This document shows, piece after piece, positions 9,401 to 19,299 of a DNA stretch of 64,000 bases (position 1 is the first letter of the stretch; every line of letters begins with the position of its first letter). The notes beneath the pieces are model-generated. The model saw only the letters and a program-made list of their open reading frames with translations, had not been told where the DNA came from and did no database searches. The stretch comes from Hysterangium stoloniferum (taxonomy: Eukaryota; Basidiomycota; Agaricomycetes; Hysterangiales; Hysterangiaceae). The stretch lies in contig WHVD01000038.1 in assembly GCA_015178975.1 (NCBI GenBank), positions 496,001 through 560,000 of the forward strand, read 5' to 3'. Made by a program: the position numbers and the translations under genes.

Positions 9401-12359
9401 CACGGCATTCACTGAGGGCATAGCTGGCCCAGTTGCTGGTCGAGGATCGCTTAATCCAGACGGTCCCCGCCATTCTCTACCGATCGCTTCAAACCCTTTC
9501 TTGCCATCAGGAGGACCCCCTAGCGATTCATCTGGGAGTTTGAATACTTCAGACTGGGGAGGGAACTCAGGACGTGGGGAATGCCACAATGGAGTGCCTA
9601 ATACCCCTTTTCGAACTCCGATGTGGTCTCGAGCTAGCGCGCTTACTGATGACTTACCTAAGGACAAGAAGGTCACTCTTAACACCAACGACCTTAAGAT
9701 CAAATGGTCTGATCTCCCTGAATACGATGGATCTCAATCCGAAGCCCTGGACTATATCATGGATATCATGAGTCTCGCGGAGATATCAGACTCTATGAGT
9801 GCGATCTTAGGAGTTGCTCTGCCAAGACGACTCAAGGGGCACGCTAAGGTCTGGTGGAGCACCTTAGACCGTGAGCATCATACTGAATTCAGTCAATCTC
9901 ATGGGTCGTTTCTTTGGGGTATCGTCGAAGGATTGCTCGGAACTCGTTGGCGTGAATCCTTAGCCTTAGAATGGGAAGCTATGAAATTTCGACAGGCTGG
10001 TCACGATCGTGAGACACCCGTCCACTATATCCAACGGAGAGTTAAACTTTATCATTTCCTGTACGGGTTCCACCAGGACAGAGGGGATGAGACACGCAGA
10101 CTCATTCTCACACTGCCTACGGAATGGCTCTACCTTCTTCAAGGACAACCCATCGATGATATCATGAGTTTACAGACTTATGCTAATAACCTGCAAGAAG
10201 CTCTGATTAACACTTGGGTCCAAACACACCGGGAACGTTACAGGTTCCAGAAACCGCGCGTAATGTTATCGGAGGGTCAAGAATTGGATTTTAGAGTCAC
10301 CGGCGACTCCTCTTCACCTAACCATATTCTCGTTAGTGAGACTAATGAGAGAGGCTCGACGAGAAGGACCGTTCCAGATGTCGCTGATCCAAAACAGGGA
10401 AAGCGTCACGGAAAAATGTTCTTCGAGAGGAGTAACAAGAGGAGTTCGGTCAAACCCACCAAGGAATGTTGGATATGCGGAAGTCCGGAGCATTTTAAGA
10501 TAGACTGCCCTCAAGCTGGCAAAATGTCTCATTATGTCTCTATCAACAAATGCTCCACACAGGATATGTCGGAGGAAGCTGAGGAGCAAAGGTTATATGA
10601 AGCGGTTCATGGACTATCTATACAAGGACAAGTAAATAACTCTGATGACGAATTGACTTTTGTTTCCATTTATTCGCTCCATGTCGAAGACAAATTAGTG
10701 AGGGAGGAAAATCGAACGACTGGTGAAGCTCTTCTGTCTGAAGCTTACGTATCCATACTCGCCGCAGATTTCTTCGAAAAAGGAGACCGGCTGAGTGCTC
10801 ATCAGCAGGACCTTGAAGGCCTGACCGAGGACTACTGTCAGACTGGAGATTCTCATGAACAAATCAGTTCGAATTCGCTCTGTTTGCCTGGAGCTGATGT
10901 TGACACGTTCCCATTTGATCCCAGGAACCCCCCCGATTTACTACCGTACGAGAACTCGGATTCGGAGGACAGCGACAATGATCCAGTATTGGATTCCCCT
11001 TCGAAGCATGTTCCTTGCCGAAGTGAACGCAGGAACGTAATCTTGTCCCTGCGCAAGGAAAGTAAGAGGCCTCAAATCCAATACCCTTGTCCCAGTCGTC
11101 TGATGAAGGAGGATACTACGATCCTTTATCGAAAACGGGATCCTCCCAGTGGTTACTCTAGCATAGGAGTTGCAGCGCTCCATGTTTTCAGTCATGTAGG
11201 AACTCCCGATTCACCCGAACACGTTAAAATTCGAATGGACACGGGAGCGGATCTTTCCCTTATATCGGAGGAATTCTACAAGGAACTGCAGGGCATGTAT
11301 AAGTTGAAACAAGGACTCAAGTTACGTCTAATCCAGCTCACGGGTAACACTAAGGTTATCGGATATGTTAATATTCCCATTTACCTGGAGGACGACAGTG
11401 GAACGTTACTGAAGTTCGCGGCAGAAACTTATGTCATTAGAGGAATGACGGTGCCAATTCTTTTAGGAGAAGACTTCCATATTAATTATGAAATTGGTAC
11501 TCTAAGAGATCAGCCGTTGGGATCTAGACTTATTCTCCCGGGACGACAGGGTTTTATTCCAGCCAGTTCTTCTAAGGAACCTCAACCTTTGACCTTCACC
11601 GTCAATAAGGCCCCTTTCGGGAAGCAAGAGAAGGAGTCATCCAAACTCACCTCTCTCCCCGATAAAGGTGTGCGTACTGAAAGAGTCGCGCGAGCCTTGG
11701 AGGATTGCACTATCGATCCAGAGTCAGCCAGACTAGTGCCTATTTTTGTTGAAGATCTAAAGGGCGAGGAATGGATTGTTGAAGGAATTGTACTGCAAAA
11801 CGAGGACGGTTCTATATTAGCCACACCAATCACGGCAATTTCAAGGAATAGTGCGGCAGTACCTTTAGCCAATCCATCGCTAACCCCTAAGACTATCCGA
11901 CGAGGGGAGACAATAGGGATAATTCATGACCCCGCTCGTTGGGCTCACAAGCCCAGGTCACTCGAGGAGAAAGGTTTAATGGTAGCAGGCGCGACCAAGA
12001 TCGCAAACCTTATCGAAAGTCTCTCTCAACTTGAGGAGGACCGTCAAGTCGCCTCAGAAAGGCCTAAGCCACCTGTTGAACCAGAGATTGCAGATGATTT
12101 CGAACCGCCTGGTCCTAAGACGGCTGCAGTGGCTGATAATGAGAAATTTGCCTCAGAGGATCTTCACAAGTTAGTCAATTTGGGACCGGATATACCAACG
12201 GAGGTCCTGCCACGTCTCAGATCAGTTTTGACTGAGAACGTTAAGGCTTTCGGAGTCGACGGACGGTTAGGGCAAGTGGAATGTAGAGTCCCTGTCCCCT
12301 TGAAAGAGGGAGCCCAGCCCATATCCATGCCTATGTTCCCTTCAGTCCCCTGCCAATAG
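6491..12359 (+). CDS. G2 gag and protease part of gag-pol, split by solo LTR B1
   Basis: The N-terminal part of the polyprotein, start ATG 6491, runs 6491-6958 and then 8550-12359 in the same frame once LTR B1 and one TSD are set aside. The first 150 residues are Ser/Pro-rich, with PPEDSPGVVAGSS duplicated in tandem. A capsid-like gag region (WWSTLDREHHTEF, GTRWRESLALEW) lies near 9850-9980. One CCHC zinc knuckle, CWICGSPEHFKIDC, is near 10467-10508. The aspartic protease motif MDTGADLSLI is near 11235-11265. A hinge then leads to the start of RT. It ends at TAG 12357, where a +1 base relative to G4 breaks the frame. Gag and pol share one frame, so no programmed frameshift is needed. Confidence 0.85.
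6959..8544 (+). mobile_element. Solo LTR family B (copy B1), 1586 bp, TSD ATCAG
   Basis: It starts TGTTATG and ends TACATTACA, with ATCAG at 6954-6958 and 8545-8549. It contains a 16-bp minisatellite (7226-7433), TATATAAGG at 7636-7644 followed by the short palindrome GGAGCTCTGCTCC, and then a run of CACCTC...GAGTTGTTGG motifs (about 7740-7970). The size and TATA position suggest a large U3 and a long R/U5. It splits gag of G2, so it is younger than G2. Confidence 0.9.
7226..7433 (+). repeat. 16-bp minisatellite inside LTR B1, 13 units
   Basis: Thirteen near-identical units of GGCGCGACGGTCACAA follow without spacers. Deviations are mostly C to T at CpG. LTR B2 at 24186-26099 has only two or three recognisable units (near 24680-24720), so the array varies in copy number. 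It is GC-rich in an otherwise AT-rich LTR and sits upstream of the TATA element. Confidence 0.9.
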
Positions 12360-13687
12360 GAGAGTTATAGACGAGCAAATGGATACCTGGTTCGAACAGG
12401 GTGTCATTGAAGCCATCTAAAAGCCCCTGGGGAGCGCCAGCCTTTGTAGTATATCGCAATGGTAAACCGCGGGTGGTCATCGACTATCGGAAACTTAACT
12501 CATCTCACTGTTCCAGACGAATTCCCTTTACCACGTCAATCGGAGATTATGCAAGGCGCTGTCGGGGTCAAATGTTCTTTCTTCTTTCGATGCACTAGCC
12601 GGGTTTACTCAATTAGAAATGTTGGAGGACGATAAGCCCAAAACAGCCTTTAGATCCCATAGAGGGCTGTGGCAATTTAAAAGGATGCCATTTGGGCTCA
12701 GAAACGGCCCCTCTACATTTCAGTGCGTCATGCAAACAGTTTTAGCACCCTACTTGTGGATTTTTTGTTTAGTCTACATCGATGACATGGTCATATTCTC
12801 TAAGAACTGGGATGATCATTTGCTTCACCTGAATCAGGTGCTTGGCGCTATCGCTTCGGCCGGTATCACACTCTCTCCCAAGAAATGTTTTATCGGATAT
12901 AATTTCGATATTGTTATTGGGTCATAAAGTATCTAGGCTGGGTTTTTCAACCCACCAAGAAAGGGTTCGCGCTATATTGGAATTGGCCCCACCCACTAAG
13001 GTTTCTGATCTACAACGGTTCCTTGGAATGGTCCTTTACTTTTCAGCATATATACCATTCTATTCATGGATGGTGTCCCCTTTATTCTCGCTCCTAAAAA
13101 AGGGAACACCTTGGACGTGGACTAGCTGAACATGTCCGAGCTTATGAGGATGTTAAAACCGCATTAGGATCAGCTCCAGTGCTGGGGACATCCCGTTAGT
13201 GGGATGCCCTACAGATTGTATACGGACGCTTCGGATTTTGCCTTGGGTTGTTGCCTCCAACAAGTCCAGAAGATGGCTTTAGGAGATTTAGTGGACACTA
13301 AAATCTATGCCCAAGCCAAATTGGCTTTTGACCGTGCGCAGGACGTGCCATCCTTTGTTCATCGGTACAAAACCAAACAGCCCAGAGATTGAGTGGTCGG
13401 ATTCGGTGGGGACCCACTTTTGAGGCGACCGAAGTTACTGTTGAACGAGTCATTGCATATTGGAGTCGCACTGCTGAAAAGCGCTGAGCGTAACTATTCT
13501 GCTACTGAACGGGAAGCATTAGCAGCAAAGGAGGGACTAGGTCCACTTTCAACCTTTCATTGAAGGTGAACATGTCCTGCTCATTACGGACCATGCAGCT
13601 CTGCAATGGGGTAGATCTTACGAGAACACTAATCGTCGACTAGCCACATGGGGGGCGATATACGCTGCATTTCCAGGTCTCGAGATT
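12360..13687 (+). pseudogene. G2 reverse transcriptase and RNase H region, frame broken eleven times
   Basis: Homologous throughout to the open RT/RNase H frame of G4. The YIDD catalytic motif is at 12775-12786 and the RNase H motif YTDASDFALG near 13217-13246. Compared with G4 it has single extra bases near 12345, 12408, 12497, 12550, 12903, 13123, 13187, 13383, 13403, 13472 and 13548, and no deletions. The net +11 matches the observed shift from frame 0 at 12359 to frame 2 at 13688, an independent check of the count. Point differences are few, so the underlying sequence is otherwise well preserved. Confidence 0.85.
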
Positions 13688-15514
13688 TTGCATCAATCAG
13701 GGAGAGTTCACAGCAACGTGGATCCACTGTCCAGACTCCCTCGGGTACCAGCCTTTGTGAGCCCTATTAGAGATGATTTGCAGGCTATCACCTCGACCTC
13801 TCTGGACAAGAGTACTGAGGAAAAACTATGGAAAGACGAACCCGCTAAGAAAGCGGTCTTCTCTACCATACTCGATTCTATGGAGCCTTTTGGAGTAACT
13901 CAAAAGGTCCGACGGTCAGAATGGGATACTCATAATGCAATAAGGAACGACCAGGAAGATGAGTCTAACTTCGCATTGCGTCATCCTCAGCTACTAATCA
14001 GCATCGAGGAGGGATATATAAAGAAATTTTTAGAGGGTTATTCAAAGGATCCGGTTTTCAGGAATCTCTACGCTTTAGATACCCCTTCACCCAACGTGGT
14101 TGTTACTCCTTCTCACTACTTCGTGGGAGCAAACCGACTCCTGTACTTTTGCGACTCGGACTGGAAAAGTCGAGTCTGTGTACCCAGAACCATGATTAAC
14201 TCGATTCTAAGGTTGGTGCATGATAACCCTTTTGAGGGAGCACACGCCGGAGGCCAGCGGTTGTTCAACCTGATGAAAGACCGGTTCTTTTGGCCAAGAA
14301 TGCTACAATATTGCGTGTCGTACGCGCGTACCTGCGATATCTGCCAAAAAACCAAAGTCGATCGCACCGCTCGTCAAGGAGCCCTCAGACCGGCTGACGT
14401 ACCTTTTAGGCCATTCGAGGTAGTTTCTATGGATTTAATCACTGGACTACCCGATTCAGGAAAGGATTCGTATTCTGCAGTCTTCATCGCCGTTGATAAA
14501 TTGACGCGTTACGCTATTACAATACCTACCTTTTCGAACCTTACGGCTGAAGGATTCGCACGAATATTTGTCAAACAGGTAGCAAGCCCCTTCGGACTGC
14601 CCTCTCGAATAATCTGTGACCGGGATAAGAGATGGACCTGCAGGTTTTGGCGGGAAGTCTGTAAGATCTATGGTACCACCCTTGCGGTATCTTCGGCTCA
14701 TCATCCTCAAACGGATGGGCAAACGGAGAATATGAATGCGACCATAGAACAGATGCTTCGAGCCTATTGTGCCTCTGCTAAGGAAAGCTGGTCCCAGTGG
14801 ATTGAGGTAGTTGTTCACGCATACAACTCGACTGTTCACAGTTCCACAAACTACACCCCGGCCTTCTTATTAATGGGATACCTCCCAAGAGGAATGTCTC
14901 GAGTCCTAGGAGGTGACGAGCCCCTAGTTCCTAGAGAATTATCAGACAGCCCTATGGCCGACCAATGGATCCTCGAGCTAGAAAATCATTGGCAGATGGC
15001 GTGGGATTCAATCGCTCGAGCCCAAGAGATTCAAGCACGAGCGTATAACAAGAAGCAAAGACCTGTAGAAGATATCTCTGAGGGAGACTTTGTATTAGTG
15101 AACCCCCACTCCCTCGAACTGGTGGAAGTCAAGGGAACGGGGAAGAAACTAATACAAAGACGGATTGGACCATTCGAGGTCCTTGAGAAATTGAACTCTC
15201 AAGTATTTAGGCTTAAGATTCCCCCGGAGTATCCGATGCATCCAGTCATTAATCGGGATCATCTGTGGAAATATCAACCCTCTCCTTCCAAGCTAGGTCC
15301 GAGACCCCAACTTGAGAACCTAAGAGAGTTGAAATCAGATCATGAAGAATATGAAGTCGAAGCTATTGTTGGACATAGGAAACAGCGAAATCGTCTGCTA
15401 TTTAGGGTGTGCTGGAAAGGTTATGGACCCGAGGAGGATTTGTGGTTAAGCAGCACTGACCTTAGAAACGCTCCGGCACTTCTGAGGGCGTACAAGGTGC
15501 TGTTCAATATTTAA
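13688..15514 (+). CDS. G2 integrase with C-terminal chromodomain (end of pol)
   Basis: An open frame of 608 codons, in reality the C-terminal part of the polyprotein; the Met at 13688 is only the first after the broken region. It starts at the end of RNase H (HSNVDPLSRLP). An HHCC zinc-binding region follows (HDNPFEGAHAGG ... CDICQ, about 14218-14345). The DDE core shows MDLITGL (about 14430), CDRDKRW (about 14618) and TENMN (about 14725). A GPF/Y-like segment RRIGPFEVLEK and a chromodomain (YEVEAIVGHRKQ ... FRVCWKGYGPEED, about 15350-15440) complete it. The chromodomain in this family directs integration to marked chromatin, which fits the nesting seen here. No lesion is visible. Confidence 0.93.
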   Translation: MHQSGRVHSNVDPLSRLPRVPAFVSPIRDDLQAITSTSLDKSTEEKLWKDEPAKKAVFSTILDSMEPFGVTQKVRRSEWDTHNAIRNDQEDESNFALRHPQLLISIEEGYIKKFLEGYSKDPVFRNLYALDTPSPNVVVTPSHYFVGANRLLYFCDSDWKSRVCVPRTMINSILRLVHDNPFEGAHAGGQRLFNLMKDRFFWPRMLQYCVSYARTCDICQKTKVDRTARQGALRPADVPFRPFEVVSMDLITGLPDSGKDSYSAVFIAVDKLTRYAITIPTFSNLTAEGFARIFVKQVASPFGLPSRIICDRDKRWTCRFWREVCKIYGTTLAVSSAHHPQTDGQTENMNATIEQMLRAYCASAKESWSQWIEVVVHAYNSTVHSSTNYTPAFLLMGYLPRGMSRVLGGDEPLVPRELSDSPMADQWILELENHWQMAWDSIARAQEIQARAYNKKQRPVEDISEGDFVLVNPHSLELVEVKGTGKKLIQRRIGPFEVLEKLNSQVFRLKIPPEYPMHPVINRDHLWKYQPSPSKLGPRPQLENLRELKSDHEEYEVEAIVGHRKQRNRLLFRVCWKGYGPEEDLWLSSTDLRNAPALLRAYKVLFNI

Positions 15515-15863
15515 CGGGATATATGCGCTCAAGGAATCATCTATTCCCTCTCTTTTGTAACTTCCTTTCAGAAATATCTCAGTTATTCAGTGAGCCATCT
15601 CATTGGCTTTTATTCTTTTTCATTTTTCTATCCCTTCGGTTGATTGGGACAACCATTAATTGGCAGCGGACACATTTCCCCAAAACCCGGCCACAATTAA
15701 TGAATTTTATTTAATGACCAACCGAGCGGAGTTCCAATTCAATATATATATATACAAAGTACACGTAAATTCGCATAAATTTTCTTTATCTTTCACACCA
15801 CGTCCTTCACCTATCTACAGCCCTTCCCTCTATCTTCAACTTCACCACTTTTATCGTGCTATA
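15515..15863 (+). promoter_or_regulatory. G2 pol-ORF2 spacer with possible internal promoter
   Basis: This 349 bp non-coding spacer holds a TATA-like run (ATATATATATATAC, about 15742-15756), the motif TAAATTCGCATAAA at 15766, and a pyrimidine-rich tract up to the ORF2 start at 15864. The same arrangement recurs in G4 (35455-35811). The TAAATTCGC core followed by TAAA also stands 69 bp before the ORF2 ATG in diverged copy G1 (717). CT-rich stretches before the start are typical of fungal promoters. Separate transcription of ORF2 is inferred, not shown. Confidence 0.45.
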
Positions 15864-18631
15864 ATGCTCCCTTTCCAACAAAACAAGCAAGTCCTCCCTA
15901 AGTTCAAAAAGGTCCCGTGAGCCCCGACAGCCAGTACATCCACGACCAGTGGGGGATTCATCACCCGCATGCCTCATACAGACAATGTCGAGAGCAATTG
16001 GGGTACCCAAAAATCAACCCCCCTGTTGACTTTCTCCTTTGGTGATGAGCCGGGGAAAAGTACCAGTACGCATTGGAGCAAGCCGTTAGGCCCCTCCGTC
16101 AGACCGTCATCTGAGGAAGTCGCTGCTAGCATGCGGAAGCAGGAAATGTTTATGGAAGAACACAACGCAAGGAGACTCACCCGCAAAAGAGAAAGGCGTG
16201 CTGAGTATAGAAGTCAACAGGAGGCGAGGGGAGCAAGAGAAGGAGTCCCCTCCAAGCGGCAGCGGCGTGAGTACAGAGTGCAATGCGGAAACAGAGCTTC
16301 CGTGCCGATCCTTCCCCCCACGGGAGAGAAATGGGCCGACTTCGCAGAGACCGATGATAGCGAGGGTGGGACGCCTTGTATTAGGACGACGGGAACCAAG
16401 AGCTGGAAGGAGAAGGAGGGTACCATCTTTTACGACTGGGAGCTACTTCGACGCATTATGTTATGACCGTGTCGCAACCCTATCGGCCCCGAGGTTATCG
16501 CCACTTGTCAACGTTTCAAGTCATCCTCTCGGAAACCATCGGCCCCGAAGCTGACGAATGTTTCGCGAAGATCAAACTCCATTTACGCCCACGTCAAATA
16601 ACTCATATTGTCTGGTCAAACTTTGATACGTCCCCTTTATTATGTTGATCCGTTCAATCTTATGTTTCGCATATGTCTATCTATATTTGTAGTCCTCGAA
16701 CCATTTCCTTTTATCGTAATCCCGCTCTCGGTTATCATCGGCCTCCGAACTAATCATAAACTTCCCGTTCCTAGTCAAGCTTATTGTTAATACCGTGTTC
16801 CGCCCTTCTCCCCATTAGTATTTTCCAGACGCCTGTTACTTGTATATGAACCCGCTGTAATTGTAGTTACTAGGCAATCAGAATATCGACTCAGAATACC
16901 CTCATACACCTGTATCAGTCTCATACTAAGAATCCCCCCATCCGCCTTCGCGTGCGCTCGCCCACTCCCGGCCCTGACCCCTTGGCCCGACGCTCGACTT
17001 GTCCTTCGATTCCGATCGGTATCACGCCGAAAGGTACTCACTAGGATTAGTCTTCGCCCGCCCGAAATTTAAGGACATCCTACGGATATTTGCGAGGGCG
17101 CAGCACATAAGCTGAAGCCAAGTCCTTCCGATCGGTCCCTGTCGGCCACCGATATTAGTCAGTTTCCAGTTCTTAACACATTAAGTTGCAACGCATAGTT
17201 CTTACCTGAGGGGACGGTCAAACGCTGCCCCAACAAGAAAAGGGATACCGTAGGGGACCAATTGAGTTTTCCTCGGACGAGGATGAGGAGGAGGACGAGA
17301 ACAGGAATGGCGTGTATAGCATCCGATCTCTGGGAGAGGATTGCCATGAAGGGTTCCTTCTCCCGTCTAAAGTTCGTTTCGTAACCAGCGACCCCAACCA
17401 AAGACAAACGCGGAGACCGTCATCCAGAGTATGGAGGGGTCACCGCCCTAGTCAACAGTCACTGGAACGTGAACCTTCCACGATTCCGGTCCCACATCTC
17501 TCGTCAACATCGAGGCCCCTTCCCATCATTCACCCTACACACACTCCCTCAGCCCCGATTCTAACGCCTCATTTACCTCCCTCTTCAAAAGCTGTACCAG
17601 TCCCAACCTCATTTGGGATGTCGAGGCCCCTCCCATCCTTCACCCGACACACACTCCCTCAGCCCAACGCGAACCTTCCCCGATCCTGGCGCCTCGTCTC
17701 TCCCTCCCCGAAAGCTATACCGGTACCGACCCAACTTCCGCCGTCACCGGGTATCCCTCCCGACTCTCCGTATTCATATTGCGTGTCCTTGGGTAGCCCT
17801 ATCCAGGACCTTCCACCAGAGCGAATGGATGTCGATTTGGACCCCCCTACACCGGACGTCATCGATCCCCTGGCAAGCAGAAAGGTGAAGGAGATGCAGA
17901 AAGCCACCACTCCTCTCCGAGAACAATCCCCTATTCCCGTCCTTGACAGCCCGGTTCCCCTCACTGAGCCCGTATCCACAACTTTCTGGATGCGAGTAGC
18001 TGTCAACTACCCTTCCGAACAGTTTCCTGTCAGAAGGGTGCTATCACAGCTCGTGCCAGTACTTCAGCAACTGGTCCTTCAAGGGAGCCTCAAGGGTTGT
18101 CGCGGTCTGGCTCCGTTGTCGGAGATAATGGAGGATTTCTATCTCTCCTTCGAGGATCTCGCAGAGGGGAAGAACTTTGCACGAGCAGCACAGGAGATTA
18201 AACTCTCTATGTTCCGGCACATCATAGTGGAGCTTCACCGTCTGCCCCCAGACTCAGCGAATGTCCTCTCTATTGCTGGCTTAGTAGATTTACTCGAGGC
18301 CCTCGTCCTGACGCCTCCCACAGAGACCACCATGCAGCCACACGTTCCTGCCCTACTGCCCGCGTCTTCGTTTCCCCTCCCCAATGCTCCTCTTCTCGCG
18401 CGGATTTCCGCTCCGCCGGTTAGTGTCCGCGCAGTCGTTCGTTGCAGAGAGAAAGCCTACAGACGATGGGCCAACTCCTTGTACAGGAATTCTAGTGATT
18501 TGACTCGGGTGAGAATAGCTGAATCCTTCAGAGTAAAAAGGGAACGATGGGGAAACCTCATTTTGGACCTTGGGGGATCCTCACAGGAAGCTTGGGGCGG
18601 CGTTCCAGATGCTCTTCGACACCTAGTATAG
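15864..18631 (+). pseudogene. G2 third ORF (ORF2), one stop codon plus LTR F insertion
   Basis: It runs 15864-16458 and 17184-18631, 680 residues, in one frame if solo LTR F is set aside. The only other defect is TGA at 15918 (codon 19), where G4 has CGA. Order of regions: short basic N-terminus, Ser/Thr-rich stretch, highly basic helix (RRLTRKRERRAEYRSQQ, about 16170-16220), conserved block ending FYDWELLRRI, acidic run DEDEEEDENR, DCHEGFLLP block, a proline-rich domain with a roughly 40-residue duplication absent from G4, the motif LGSPIQ...MDVD, and a C-terminal helical domain ending GGSSQEAWGGVPDALRHLV. No signal peptide, membrane segment or known enzyme motif is seen, so it is not an envelope protein. 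It stops about 13 bp before the purine tract. Confidence 0.8.
16459..17178 (-). mobile_element. Solo LTR family F (C-like), 720 bp, TSD CATTA
   Basis: Flanked by CATTA at 16454-16458 and 17179-17183. Read on the minus strand it begins TGTTAAG, like family C. At the same distance from that end (about 17090-17125) it carries the motif GACTTGGCTTCAGCTTAT found in C1 and C2, so it is inserted in reverse orientation. It is otherwise diverged from family C. It interrupts G2 ORF2. Confidence 0.85.
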
Positions 18632-18656
18632 CACATCCCTTCAAACTGGGGGGCAC

Positions 18657-19299
18657 TGTAAAGGGTATGCATATATGCATACCTGGACTAAGGAATAATA
18701 ACTGGATTATAGTACTTTATTATTTACCTTTTATTTTCTTTCTTTATATTCTTTCTATATTTTGAGCACACCTTGATTTTGTAGTTCGAAGCTTTGTGTA
18801 TACGTATGGGCGCTCTCGGCGCCAAAAGAGATAGACAACTTTTACCCAGCAGACACCACCTCGTAACGACTCAGACGTCAAATAGCGAGAGGTGTCAAGG
18901 GTAGTATCTCAGCTACCATAAGGGTAGCATTCTCTAGTCTACTAATAGCCTTTTGGACTCGAACCGCTAAGGTCGAGTTCCGCTTTCAAGACTTTGCGCT
19001 CGTCGACACCGTAGTCGACTCACGCTACTATTACTCTATCCTAGACACTCAGTCTTTAGCTGAGTATCTTACTTATTTCTAGCTACTAGTTGTACCGTAA
19101 AAGGTCAACTCATTATCTTACTGTTCTAAGCTGTCACGAGCAACTATACAGTTGCTCTTGAGGCGTGCAGTGCGTTCTTATACTAGTACTAACAGTCTAG
19201 TAGTCTATAGTATTGTACTGATGGTCAATACTCTCTAATAGTAGTTGAATAAACACTATTCTTCGTGTATTGAGCGGTCAGAATCCACCACTCTTCACA
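18657..19299 (+). mobile_element. 3' LTR of gypsy copy G2 (LTR A2)
   Basis: This 643 bp LTR is preceded by the purine tract ACTGGGGGGCAC (18645-18656), as expected for a 3' LTR. It ends CTCTTCACA at 19299. The next base is inside the gag gene of G3, which shows that G2 and G3 are joined at an LTR edge rather than by a clean insertion. Confidence 0.9.

Larger units (their letters stand above)
5768..19299 (+). mobile_element. Ty3/gypsy chromovirus copy G2 (LTR to LTR)
   Basis: An almost complete LTR retrotransposon: LTR A1, PBS, single gag-pol frame, ORF2, purine tract ACTGGGGGGCAC and LTR A2. Integrase precedes a chromodomain, and protease-RT-RH-IN order marks Ty3/gypsy. It carries two younger solo LTRs: B1 (6959-8544) in gag and F (16459-17178) in ORF2. 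Removing each, with one copy of its target duplication, restores the reading frame. The main damage is a cluster of single-base insertions in RT/RNase H. The outer flanks (GACAT left, GTTAT right) do not match. Confidence 0.9.
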
